From assembly GCA_002840755.1 (NCBI GenBank), contig PHBZ01000027.1:61670-125669 (forward strand): a DNA stretch of 64,000 nucleotides, read 5' to 3'. Below, in pieces: positions 16,619 through 24,568 of this stretch. A program made the translations under genes and the position numbers. How positions within the stretch are numbered: position 1 is the stretch's first letter; every line of letters starts with the position of its first letter. The notes under the pieces are model-generated. The model was not told where the DNA came from, did no database searches, and was given only the letters and a program-made list of their open reading frames with translations. This stretch comes from Chloroflexi bacterium HGW-Chloroflexi-10 (GTDB lineage: Bacteria > Chloroflexota > Anaerolineae > Anaerolineales > Anaerolineaceae).

Positions 16619-17332
16619 TCAACGATCCGCACGTTCCGACAGTCCTTTCGGATCTAAAATTACAATAGTCTGCTTTTCCACCTTAAGATAACCCTCTACT
16701 TCAAGCGTTTTCATTGCTCGGCTGAGTACATCACGCACTGTCCCCAACCGTACTGCCATTTCATCAAAGGTGGTCCATTCGCGGCGTGGAACAATCAGTT
16801 GTTCATTGCGCAGTTCTGCGTTACGTAGCAATGTGCTGGCTAGCCGAGCCTCAACACTCCTCAAGGAAAGATCCTCAACAAGTCCAATGTAATACAGCAC
16901 ACGCTCACTCAATTTACGGATGATCCCAAGCGCCAGATCGGGATACCGTTTAACAAGCAACAGAAGCGTTTCAGAAGGAAGAGCCCAGGCATCTACATCT
17001 TCCAGAGCAGTGGTTGTGCCCGGGTAGGTTGTACCGGTAAAAACAGCAATATCACCAAAAATCTCAGCGGGATGCAGGAAAAGTAAACCCTGTTCGCGAC
17101 CTTCAGGAGTCATGCGTGTTGCCTTAACCCAACCATGCTCAAGAATATAGACGAAATTAGCTGGCTCACCCTCAAGATAAATGACCTGTCCCCCTTTGAA
17201 GTGGCGCGGTATAGCAGCCGCAATTATGACTTCTAGAGCCTCGGCTGGCAAGATGTCGAAATGGTGCATTTTAGACAACGCTATTTTAAGCCGCTCATGA
17301 TTTTTAAGTGAAGGTGATGAAGTGGTTGCCAA
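16619..17332 (-). CDS. Crp/Fnr-family transcriptional regulator
   Basis: A 237-residue regulator. The cyclic-nucleotide-binding fold spans about residues 25-140 (GGQVIYLEGEPANFVYILEHG, EIFGDIAVFTG), followed by a dimer helix. A winged helix at about 170-228 has EWTTFDEMAVRLGTVRDVLSRAMKTLE. The N-terminus lacks the cysteine cluster of oxygen-sensing Fnr, so it is not an iron-sulfur type. The sensor could bind heme, NO or a nucleotide, as in the Dnr/NnrR-like branches. The start is a TTG with an AGAGGAG ribosome site eight bases upstream. It lies next to the heme/copper cluster and the DUF1858-type gene and is a good candidate for their regulator. Confidence 0.85.
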   Translation of the reverse strand: MATTSSPSLKNHERLKIALSKMHHFDILPAEALEVIIAAAIPRHFKGGQVIYLEGEPANFVYILEHGWVKATRMTPEGREQGLLFLHPAEIFGDIAVFTGTTYPGTTTALEDVDAWALPSETLLLLVKRYPDLALGIIRKLSERVLYYIGLVEDLSLRSVEARLASTLLRNAELRNEQLIVPRREWTTFDEMAVRLGTVRDVLSRAMKTLEVEGYLKVEKQTIVILDPKGLSERADR

Positions 17333-17450
17333 ATCGATTCTCCTCTAAATTTTACTTGCTCTCGCGTTTTTGGGAATGGATGAATACCGCACAGTATTAA
17401 TTATTTCAATCGAGGATCTTCTAATTCTAACAATATTTGGTACTTTTAAT

Positions 17451-17485
17451 CACAAACTGAGGCATTTCAAGTAGCACAGTTTGTG
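17451..17485. repeat. Perfect 9-bp inverted repeat upstream of the Crp/Fnr gene
   Basis: CACAAACTG (17451-17459) and CAGTTTGTG (17477-17485) are exact reverse complements separated by 17 bp. It lies about 120 bp upstream of the Crp/Fnr start and just after the hemerythrin ghost. It has no T-run, so it is more likely a protein-binding site or old element end than a terminator. Confidence 0.35.
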
Positions 17486-17523
17486 TTCATACTTCTGATG
17501 CAATAGCTCCAGTACAATTATCC

Positions 17524-17715
17524 CTATTTAAATTCATCTTCCCATGTATGAATTTTTGAATGTAATTCTTCATGAACTCCATGCCCTATTACTGTTTCTT
17601 CATGGATTTCAAATCTTTCAAAAAATTCATCCTGTTTTTTATCATCCAATAATTTATCAGCCATCATGAAAAGAGCATTATTTTCTTTTGCTATGTGACT
17701 CCTTAATAGTTCACC
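17524..17715 (-). pseudogene. Truncated hemerythrin-like (HHE) protein
   Basis: Between an in-frame TAA at 17716-17718 and a stop at 17524, 63 codons read as the C-terminal half of a hemerythrin domain: GELLRSHIAKENNALFMMAD, later IHEETVIGHGVHEELH. This keeps the H-x-x-x-E iron ligand pair and the last His cluster of the fold. Upstream in the same frame a few codons continue the homology weakly, but further stops follow and no start or ribosome site is present. The first two helices are missing. It looks like a decayed nitric-oxide or oxygen-binding protein gene beside a Crp/Fnr regulator. Confidence 0.6.
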
Positions 17716-17886
17716 TTATTTAATAGCATTGTTTTTAAAATTGGTCAACTAATATTTTTAGAAAATATACTACCTCATTCCCAAATTGAAATTATCTGCA
17801 TCACTTTTATTGTTTGATGACAACATTTTGTCTAAAATTGTTCAATTCGAGACTTATTAAAATTCTCACATACAACATGCAGTTAT

Positions 17887-18279
17887 TCACTTCAGGGATT
17901 CCTTTAATAAGCCTACTCCCATGAAGACTATTCCAAAGTTTTTGATGACCATACTGATGATAAAAATTGTTAACACGGTTGAATTAACGTGATTCATGAA
18001 GTATATTTTTGCAGGCATGCCAATTAACATAGATGCAAGCACGATCAAACCACCTGCGATGCCATAGGGGTTTTGGAGGTTGAAGAAAAGTATTGTTAAA
18101 GCTATTGAGAATCCAAAACCACCAATCAGCCCCCCAAATAGGGCACCAAGTCCTTTCAGGAAACCGGCTTGTGTGAGTACAGAGTAATCATCGCAAATGC
18201 TGCCAACATCCCGTATTGGAGACCTGGATACAATGAACCTTGTGGATAAATCAACTGAAATGACAAGCGGGTTAACCAC
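17887..18279 (-). CDS. Small membrane protein with uncertain start
   Basis: The coding part that looks real is about residues 42-130: GFLKGLGALFGGLIGGFGFS and three further hydrophobic helices, ending in GIVFMGVGLLKESLK. The first 41 residues from the ATG at 18279 overlap the preceding gene in another frame and look non-coding. The true start may be the CTG at 18159, which overlaps that gene's stop (CTGA), or the protein may be the continuation of a frameshifted larger one. No family is recognised. Confidence 0.45.
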   Translation of the reverse strand: MVNPLVISVDLSTRFIVSRSPIRDVGSICDDYSVLTQAGFLKGLGALFGGLIGGFGFSIALTILFFNLQNPYGIAGGLIVLASMLIGMPAKIYFMNHVNSTVLTIFIISMVIKNFGIVFMGVGLLKESLK

Positions 18280-18544
18280 AATATAGTGGTTACCGACAGC
18301 AAAACAATTATGGAATATCGGTTCGCATGATCAGCATATATAAATAGAAAATTAATGACTCCAAATAACACCAACGCCAGGGAGAAGAATACATTAATAG
18401 CCCGAACTGCAATAACTAATTCTGATGCTTTGGGATCAATGAACGAATACCAGTTCCAAACCTTGGGGACAAAAAATGCCACAAGCCAAAACCAATTGAC
18501 GAAATACTACCAATGATCACGAATATCTTCGCGAGTAAGTTCAT
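18156..18544 (-). pseudogene. Four-helix membrane protein with a one-base frameshift
   Basis: The ATG at 18544 overlaps the stop of the DUF3795 gene (ATGA) and has a GGAAGTAGGA ribosome site. It begins MNLLAKIFVIIGSISSIGFG and then LWHF, and the frame fails shortly after. At the run of six T (minus strand, 18471-18476) the good sequence passes to another frame, continuing FVPKVWNWYSFIDPKASEL and three more helices to the stop at 18156. Adding one T would give a continuous protein of about 129 residues. Either a base is lost in the homopolymer or the read is wrong there. The family is unknown. Confidence 0.6.
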
Positions 18545-18978
18545 ATTCCTACTTCCTTACAACTCGCAACGGTTTGCCCACATTGTGGACAGGTTTCATC
18601 CCACCAGGAATGTGAGGTATCACAACTTTTACAACGCCAGCGATTGTCTTGTGACTTCAGCCAATTTGACAATCCATCACACCGGATCATTTCCATATTT
18701 CTCAACACACCATGTTGATTTACCCAATTGGTATCTTTCACAAACTTCATCATCTGCCCACAAGTATTCAAATCAGGACACTCAATACAAAATTCATACC
18801 CTTTTTGTGTTGTGCACCTTTTAATACCACAGGATGTACAATAACCGACAGTCTGCTCACTTTTACAACCATAACATTGCTCTGTACTGGTGCCAGACTT
18901 CGTTTGTAAAAGGATGGGACAAGCGCCACAATAAAGACCGCAATAAGCATGCAATATAAAATCCATGAAGAACTCCAT
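18541..18978 (-). CDS. DUF3795-type Cys-rich protein
   Basis: A 145-residue protein rich in cysteine. The N-terminal YCGLYCGACPILLQ, QCYGCKSE, CTSCGIKRC and FCIECPDLNTCGQM follow the DUF3795 pattern, which is thought to bind zinc. A C-terminal zinc ribbon is added: WRCKSCDTSHSWWDETCPQC. The start at 18978 has AGGA six bases upstream. Family function is unknown; members often sit in small accessory operons with methyltransferases and regulators. The stop overlaps the next gene's start, so translation is coupled. Confidence 0.8.
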   Translation of the reverse strand: MEFFMDFILHAYCGLYCGACPILLQTKSGTSTEQCYGCKSEQTVGYCTSCGIKRCTTQKGYEFCIECPDLNTCGQMMKFVKDTNWVNQHGVLRNMEMIRCDGLSNWLKSQDNRWRCKSCDTSHSWWDETCPQCGQTVASCKEVGI

Positions 18979-18999
18979 TTCATCCTGAGAGACTGTGGG

Positions 19000-19626
19000 T
19001 CACTCCTCAATCTCGATTCGATCCACCAGAATCTGTGAACCGTTATAATCCATTACATTTGAAAATAATGTGCCATAAAGATGAACGATCTTACCGCCAT
19101 CGCATAGTGACTTAATTTGTGTGATCACTTCCGGGTCCATTGAATCAATACCGAAGGTAATGACTCCTCCAAAATCCTGGCGCTCGAAGTAGTCATCAAA
19201 CTGTGAACCGGTTTCCGTACTCTTGATGACCCCCCACCAATCTGCGATTTCTTCTGAAGTACCTGGGGCCATGTAACCACCTGCGGCATTTTCTCCCACT
19301 TCATCATTACTTTCTTTTTGGGTCCCTTCATCAGATAGGGAAGCAGTTGGGCTTATTTGTGTGGAAGGGCCACACTCACCACGGAAATAAGCCCATTCGT
19401 CACAGACGCTTCCATCAGGGAAAACACACAAGCCGGATTGGCTGCCATCTTCCGCAGTGTGAATTTCAAGTTGATTCCCCTTCTGCTCGCAATAGACAGA
19501 GGCGGGATTTGGCATACCCGTTGGAGGTGTTTCAGTTGCTGAGGATTCAGTTACAACTTGAGTGAAGGGTGTGGTGCAGGATGCCAGTATGATCAAAATT
19601 ATTATGTACATCAATATTTTTTTCAT
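19000..19626 (-). CDS. Lipoprotein with a DUF333 domain
   Basis: A 208-residue lipoprotein. The signal peptide ends in IILASC. A Thr/Ser-rich linker leads to a DUF333 domain (about 38-85): NPASVYCEQKG, SGLCVFPDGSVCDEWAYFRGEC. The remaining 110 residues are a second, unrecognised domain that ends in LVDRIEIEE. The DUF333 unit is known from short exported proteins of unclear role. The ATG at 19626 is preferred over an upstream one because AAGGAATG precedes it. It is in line with the DUF3795 gene, 21 bp away. Confidence 0.7.
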   Translation of the reverse strand: MKKILMYIIILIILASCTTPFTQVVTESSATETPPTGMPNPASVYCEQKGNQLEIHTAEDGSQSGLCVFPDGSVCDEWAYFRGECGPSTQISPTASLSDEGTQKESNDEVGENAAGGYMAPGTSEEIADWWGVIKSTETGSQFDDYFERQDFGGVITFGIDSMDPEVITQIKSLCDGGKIVHLYGTLFSNVMDYNGSQILVDRIEIEE

Positions 19627-19680
19627 TTTTTCATTCCTTTTTTTTATCTTTTCAATCATTGGGAGCTCATCAAACCCGGT

Positions 19681-20310
19681 TTATTGAGATGCTTCTTTTT
19701 TCTTCTGTTCTTTTACAGGCAAAAAACAAAAATTACAATATCCGTCACCCCTGGCGATAGTCTTTGACCTCTGCCATTTTATGTGGGGGGACATATTTTC
19801 ATAAGTCAGATCATCCACCCGACAGAACGAATCAGTTAATTCAGGCGCTCCATATTTGGAAAAAGTGTCGAAATAATAACAACTTTTCATATCAAAATGA
19901 ATAGCTTTATTGTCAATCTGCAACCAATCAATTTTCCAACCATCAGGGGGGTATTGACGCATTGCAGGTTTTACATATATTCTCAGGAAAGGATAAATAA
20001 AACTCAACCGGCCCAATTTCTTCATTTTGGCAAAATTATCCGAGAAAAGAACCATAAAAGCCTGGTCGATGATTGCCAATGCACTTTCTTGGGACTTTCC
20101 ACTTTCTCTGAGAACTTGGTAAAAAGCAAGCCCTGGAAGAATCCCTTCAACTAAGTGCCATCGCAGTTTGGGATTACTGGGAAGATCCTGGCTTGAGAAT
20201 AGATCTTGGTATCTAGCAATAATTTTTTGGAATATTTCATCACCAACAATTGGCAATAATCCAGGAAAGAAGCGTTTTGACATCGGGATTTCTTTTATTT
20301 TTTGATACAT
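19681..20310 (-). CDS. L-2-amino-thiazoline-4-carboxylate hydrolase family protein
   Basis: A 209-residue helical protein of the ATC-hydrolase-like family. Recognisable elements are a GLAFYQVLRESGKSQESAL helix, the Cys/Asp-bearing CYYFDTFSKYGAPELTDSFC segment (about 142-161), and the terminal WQRSKTIARGDGYCNFCF. The family is named for the Pseudomonas enzyme that opens the thiazoline ring en route to cysteine, but most members are uncharacterised and often lie in redox operons. AAGGAG lies upstream of the ATG. It is probably in the same transcript as the lipoprotein gene 54 bp downstream. Confidence 0.7.
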   Translation of the reverse strand: MYQKIKEIPMSKRFFPGLLPIVGDEIFQKIIARYQDLFSSQDLPSNPKLRWHLVEGILPGLAFYQVLRESGKSQESALAIIDQAFMVLFSDNFAKMKKLGRLSFIYPFLRIYVKPAMRQYPPDGWKIDWLQIDNKAIHFDMKSCYYFDTFSKYGAPELTDSFCRVDDLTYENMSPHIKWQRSKTIARGDGYCNFCFLPVKEQKKKEASQ

Positions 20311-20412
20311 TTTGGACTCCTTAATGAACTTTACAATGAATAATTACTCAATTTCAGAACTTAACTCTGCCTAATCAGCAAACAGCAGGACCGATTTCTG
20401 TTTATTGATCAT

Positions 20413-20982
20413 TTAATAGACCATTGGAATTAATCTTTTTGTCCGGTCTTGATAATTCACGTAATCTTCTCCTATTTGTTCAAGCATAAATCTTTCCTCC
20501 ACTTTTATTCGGTATAGATATCCAAGTGTTGTTGGGATCATCATAACGAGAATTGATATCCAATTTGATATTGAAATTGAAATTCCGATGAAAATAATTA
20601 ATTGTCCAAGATACCCGGGGTGTCTAAGAAATTTGTACAAGCCAGTTTCAATAATTTTTTGGTTCTCTACTTTTGCGACTGAATATGTAAAGAATTGTTT
20701 GAGGGTCAGCATGGAATGAATTCTGATCATCAACCCGATTACAACCAAAGTCATACCAGTAGCAAAAAAAGTATTCCAGTAATAAATCCTGCCAATTTTA
20801 GTTGCCCCGATTGAAAAAGACAGGAAATAGCCAATAGTTATGAGACCATATAAAAGCCAAAGACTGTTTTTGTCACTCTCTTTTGTGTCCTGTTTTTTCC
20901 ATTTTTGACGCAAATTCATAAACACTTCAAAAAATCCATACACATATGAGACTGCGATAATTATTATGATTTTAGGATCCAT
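20413..20982 (-). CDS. Isoprenylcysteine carboxyl methyltransferase-family protein 2
   Basis: A 189-residue membrane protein with about five helices. The SAM-binding end is clear: KVENQKIIETGLYKFLRHPG, YLGQLIIFIGI, and later KVEERFMLEQIGEDYVNYQ with RTKRLIPMVY. These residues form the membrane-side cofactor site in the ICMT/PEMT family, whose bacterial substrates are generally unknown. AAGGATG lies upstream of the ATG. It is a distinct relative of the one at 16.1-16.6 kb, not a recent duplicate, since the N-terminal halves differ. Confidence 0.75.
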   Translation of the reverse strand: MDPKIIIIIAVSYVYGFFEVFMNLRQKWKKQDTKESDKNSLWLLYGLITIGYFLSFSIGATKIGRIYYWNTFFATGMTLVVIGLMIRIHSMLTLKQFFTYSVAKVENQKIIETGLYKFLRHPGYLGQLIIFIGISISISNWISILVMMIPTTLGYLYRIKVEERFMLEQIGEDYVNYQDRTKRLIPMVY

Positions 20983-21022
20983 ATTTCATCCTTTTTTTTG
21001 ATGCAAATTGTCTGTTTAGTCG

Positions 21023-21634
21023 CTATCCACTTATCAACGGGCTAACTGCGCGCTTCCCTGTGACTGAAGACAACATCAGCCAGGGTTCAATGATGATATT
21101 GATCAAAACATGTGCATAAATGCAGGGTCCTAAATTACGTTCTCCCACGATATAAATAATGGCCAGAAGCACCCCTAAAACAGATGTCGAGAGAATTGCC
21201 GGAATGGCAAACTTGAAGTCACGCTTTATGAGTAGCCAACTGGTGTGGGCCAATCCAAAAGCTAAACCAGAAATGATAACTTGGAGGAGAGGGGTTACAC
21301 CTCCAGACATGAGCATATCCATAAGCCATCGTCGGAAAAAGACTTCTTCGACAATGCCGCCGACCAGCGCTGCGAGAATCCCTAGGAGTTTAAACAACGA
21401 GATTTCTTTCTGCTTAGATAAAACGAAAGGGATGACTTTCATTGTGTATAGAACATAGGCGATGGCTGTGATCGTGGCGAGTAACCATGGCAATGGGGAG
21501 GCAATTGATTCCTTATCAAAACCAAGATTTTGAAAAAGGGAGATCGGACCCCAAAATACACTCATCACCAATGGGCTGACCATAATGGCTGAGGTCATGC
21601 CTAGAATTAATGCGGTCTTACTTCGATTAGTCAT
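21023..21634 (-). CDS. CPBP-family intramembrane glutamic endopeptidase
   Basis: A 203-residue polytopic protease of the Rce1/CPBP type. Motif 1 is E96-E97-VFF-R101, motif 2 is FGLAH with His at 130, and motif 3 is the YAHVLINI His/Asn near residue 175-182. These residues make the membrane-embedded active site. Bacterial members process prenylated or membrane peptides, or act in immunity to bacteriocins. The neighbouring ICMT-family gene recalls the eukaryotic Rce1-ICMT pairing, but no prenylated substrate is visible here. AAGGAGTG lies upstream of the ATG. Confidence 0.8.
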   Translation of the reverse strand: MTNRSKTALILGMTSAIMVSPLVMSVFWGPISLFQNLGFDKESIASPLPWLLATITAIAYVLYTMKVIPFVLSKQKEISLFKLLGILAALVGGIVEEVFFRRWLMDMLMSGGVTPLLQVIISGLAFGLAHTSWLLIKRDFKFAIPAILSTSVLGVLLAIIYIVGERNLGPCIYAHVLINIIIEPWLMLSSVTGKRAVSPLISG

Positions 21635-21722
21635 TTTTTACACTCCTTGATTCTTACTTGTGTACAGGTGCTGAAAGCGATGAATGATAGGATATCTGCA
21701 TTCTTTTATGAGGTGGTGTGTG

Positions 21723-23102
21723 CTAATCTACGTGCTCGACTAGCTTTTTCAATCTTCCAGCGGGGAAGGTTTTCACATTTGCGTAATATTTTCTTCTGAC
21801 AGCAGGTATCCAGGTCAGCAACATTAAGATTGGCGACATCACCCTGATTTTGATGTCTTTCTGTGGAAAGTCGAACAGCCCGTGTTTCTTAAAATACCTG
21901 TAATCTGCTTGCCAAAGAGGCCGAAGCCTTCCCCAAATATCGTCTCTAAAAACTTTGTGACCTCCGACACCGAGAAAGTTCTGAGGTCTGATGTACCCTT
22001 TTTCAGCCAAACTGACCAGACATTGCGCAAAACTCTGTAACAAAGCGTCAATCTCAGCCGAGTTTCCACATTCGTCGGTGATGATATCTACGTGGTTGGC
22101 ATGTTGCCGTGCAGTGGACGATGCTTCGAGAATTTGAATGAGATTCGGGTTTTGTCTCAAAGGCCCCGCAATGATATACCCCAACTGTTTTCCAGCAAGG
22201 GACGGTGTATGATTCCAAAAGTAAGCTCGATCATAAAAGGTTTTCCACATGGAGGACAGATACCGTCCCTTGACAGTCCCTGCGAACACGATAATATCGG
22301 CAGATCTCACACGCTGGTTGTAGAAATCAGCAAACCCGTCTTTATACGTACAGTTGTAATCATATCCACAGCGCATACAACCCAGGCAAGCACCGCGTAT
22401 GTCAATGTCGTTCAGGTTAATCACGTCTATCTCACCTGCAAAAGACTGTTTGAATCGTGTTATCATCTTACCTAAATTGGTAGGGATGTCATTTGCATCA
22501 GTCAAGACCAAAACCTTTTTAGTTCCTGGATCAACCTTCGTTTTCGGCTCGGTCGGCTGGTACACAAAATCACTGAATGTAAGTGGGTTGAAAAGTCTTG
22601 AGGTTACAGCTTGCTCTCGAATTGACTTGATGAAACCCTCAGCGAAAATTGTTATCTCCCGTCTTCGGTCCTCTTTCATCATGTCAATGATATCCAAAGA
22701 GATTGAATCAACGAATTTCATTTTTAGGTCTTCACAGACAGCTCGCATGTAATTATGGGCGGTATGGTCGTAGAAATGGATGGAAGTGGTCAATACGGCG
22801 GCATACTTGTTCTCAAAAGCAGCTTCCATCCCTCTCTCAGAAATCAGTTCGATGAATCGCATATACTGAGCAGGGGCACATAGAACCCAAAGTCCAAAAG
22901 ACCACAAAATGCCATCGGCTGATCGAACTTCATTTATGACTTCCTGAAAGGCTTCCAGGTCTCTCTCCATCTTTTTGATGCGCTGGGATACATGGAAAAT
23001 TCTGAAATCGTGTTGAGGGAAATGTTTTCGAATGTATGCAACGTACTGTAGGGTGATGCTGTCTTCGCCTTTTGGGCTTCCGTTTAGTACAATTATTTTC
23101 AT
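21723..23102 (-). CDS. Two-domain NAD(P)H-dependent flavoprotein
   Basis: A 459-residue protein with two flavodoxin-like FMN-reductase domains. The first (about 1-165) begins MKIIVLNGSPKGEDSITLQY. The second (about 192-400) has KKVLVLTDAND, then GCMRCGYDYNCTYKDGF, the cysteine-rich loop seen in iron-sulfur flavoproteins. It is followed by SADIIVFAGTVKGRYLSSM and WKTFYDR. The C-terminal 60 residues include a hydrophobic stretch that may touch the membrane. The gene ends a two-gene unit with the DUF4405 cytochrome-b-like gene 12 bp upstream. A soluble reductase feeding a membrane heme protein is the likely arrangement. The electron acceptor is unknown. Confidence 0.8.
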   Translation of the reverse strand: MKIIVLNGSPKGEDSITLQYVAYIRKHFPQHDFRIFHVSQRIKKMERDLEAFQEVINEVRSADGILWSFGLWVLCAPAQYMRFIELISERGMEAAFENKYAAVLTTSIHFYDHTAHNYMRAVCEDLKMKFVDSISLDIIDMMKEDRRREITIFAEGFIKSIREQAVTSRLFNPLTFSDFVYQPTEPKTKVDPGTKKVLVLTDANDIPTNLGKMITRFKQSFAGEIDVINLNDIDIRGACLGCMRCGYDYNCTYKDGFADFYNQRVRSADIIVFAGTVKGRYLSSMWKTFYDRAYFWNHTPSLAGKQLGYIIAGPLRQNPNLIQILEASSTARQHANHVDIITDECGNSAEIDALLQSFAQCLVSLAEKGYIRPQNFLGVGGHKVFRDDIWGRLRPLWQADYRYFKKHGLFDFPQKDIKIRVMSPILMLLTWIPAVRRKYYANVKTFPAGRLKKLVEHVD

Positions 23103-23114
23103 TATGGAAATTCC

Positions 23115-23663
23115 TCATTCACCTTGACGGTATATTTTCTTACCCCTGAAAGTCGTTAGCCCTCTTAAGTTGACATGCATGTAGCGCTCGGAAGTGGATG
23201 CAATCCACTTCCAGTGCAATACAAGATGTGCGATTGTTAGGATTGTCCATGCGACTCCAAACACTACATGCAGGCGATCCGGAACCCTCACTATATAAGT
23301 ATCCACTCCCAAGTGGAGCGTCCATGCTAATGCACCGGATACGTTAGTCGCGATATAGGCAAACCACATGATCCGATTTACAACACGATTGGCGCGCAGC
23401 TTTTTCTGCATCCCCGCAAGAGGACGTCCGCGTAAGGCTTTGAGCCAATCCCAGTGCCAGACAATGTGTAAAACAATACCGGCGAGACCCATTATCCCAA
23501 AACAGATATGGGCAGCTACCCACGTGCTACGGGGTAACCCTAAATAGAAAATATCCAATGTATGGGGGATGACGAGCCACAAAAAAAAGCCTGTTAGGGT
23601 TGTTATCAGAAGAGCCACAAAGATGGTCACATCAAGCCAAAAATTTTTTTCAGTCTTACTCAT
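23115..23663 (-). CDS. DUF4405-type cytochrome-b-like membrane protein
   Basis: A 182-residue four-helix membrane protein. His residues lie at 52 and 66 in helix two and at 132 and 146 in helix four, both pairs 14 apart, as in di-heme four-helix cytochromes b. Further His at 70 and 150 follow each pair (HIVWHW, HLVLHW). DUF4405 proteins are thought to carry heme b in this way. The partner gene downstream encodes a double flavodoxin-fold reductase, suggesting transfer of electrons from NAD(P)H through FMN to membrane heme or quinone. AAGGT lies upstream of the ATG. Confidence 0.8.
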   Translation of the reverse strand: MSKTEKNFWLDVTIFVALLITTLTGFFLWLVIPHTLDIFYLGLPRSTWVAAHICFGIMGLAGIVLHIVWHWDWLKALRGRPLAGMQKKLRANRVVNRIMWFAYIATNVSGALAWTLHLGVDTYIVRVPDRLHVVFGVAWTILTIAHLVLHWKWIASTSERYMHVNLRGLTTFRGKKIYRQGE

Positions 23664-23692
23664 TTTTCAGTACCTTTTACTGGGTTTAGTTT

Positions 23693-24082
23693 CTACGAGG
23701 AAATCTCAGGTGTATTTTGCTGCTCTTGGTTTACCCTTATGACCACATTTCCCTTTTTATGCCCTTGCTCGACATAGCTGTGAGCCTCGGGGATATGTTC
23801 CAATGGATAACATTTATCGATACCAGGTTTGATCTTCCCTGCCTCGATCAACTCTTTGATCGAATTTAAATCATCAACACTTCCCGGTCCAAATGCACAG
23901 ATCACTTTCTTACCACCTGACCTTGAAGTCCATAGCATTTGAAGAAGTTGTTTCATCTTGAAATTGGCAAAGAGGTGGATCCCATTTGGCTTGAGCGAAT
24001 TTTTACAGTGTGAAATTGAACCCCTGCCCAGAATGTCAAAAACCTGGTCACCTGGCATGTATCTTTTTACATTCGCCTTCAT
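23693..24082 (-). pseudogene. Internally deleted quinone-oxidoreductase-type dehydrogenase
   Basis: A 129-codon frame with a good AGAGGTG ribosome site. It joins two distant parts of a medium-chain dehydrogenase/reductase. The first 15 residues, KANVKRYMPGDQVFD, match about residues 80-95 of the family. The following sequence, SLKPNGIHLFANFKMK, matches from about residue 230 on, through KELIEAGKIKPGIDKCYPLE and GHKKGNVVIRV. The dinucleotide-binding segment between them and the N-terminal catalytic part are gone. An intact relative lies at 34.0-35.0 kb. The product cannot be a working dehydrogenase. Confidence 0.65.
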
Positions 24083-24105
24083 TTACACACCTCTTGATTA
24101 ATTCC

Positions 24106-24567
24106 CTAAAATTGCCGCTTGCAACCGTAACCAATGGCTGCACCTAAAGCAAGGATCCGGATAAAGTTGAATACTGAGCCGATAAAGAAATAACGCAAAC
24201 TATCAGGCGTTTGATGATAAACTGATGGATTTCCGATTGAGATCGTGACAATGAGTAGAACGAGTAAACTTATCAGCACAGATTTTAGAATCGGATCCTT
24301 TGCCGGAATTCTGTCAAAGAAACGAAGTAATAAATAACTCACCCAAAACCCAATGATCAGACCGCCAAACAAAGCTTCAAGCAGCATTGGATAATATGAA
24401 ATTGAAAGGGCAGCTCGATACTCCGCGGCGATGGGAGTCCGCGAAATCGCGAAGTTTGCCAGCCAGAAGGCCAATCCGCCCGCCACAGTCAGGATGAACG
24501 TCTTTTTCAAGTTTCCTTTGGATCTGGTCACCGTTTTGCTTTCTTCTTTCTTAAATATAGTAGTCAT
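24106..24567 (-). CDS. Membrane protein, unknown function
   Basis: A 153-residue protein with four predicted helices: about 22-40, 56-82, 91-110 and 122-145. The ATG at 24567 has AAGGAACC upstream and lies one base past the end of the DUF4386 gene, so the two are coupled. The N-terminal 20 residues are charged. No family is recognised. It is the third gene of the operon headed by the small protein at 25.5 kb. Confidence 0.55.
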   Translation of the reverse strand: MTTIFKKEESKTVTRSKGNLKKTFILTVAGGLAFWLANFAISRTPIAAEYRAALSISYYPMLLEALFGGLIIGFWVSYLLLRFFDRIPAKDPILKSVLISLLVLLIVTISIGNPSVYHQTPDSLRYFFIGSVFNFIRILALGAAIGYGCKRQF

Positions 24568-24568
24568 G

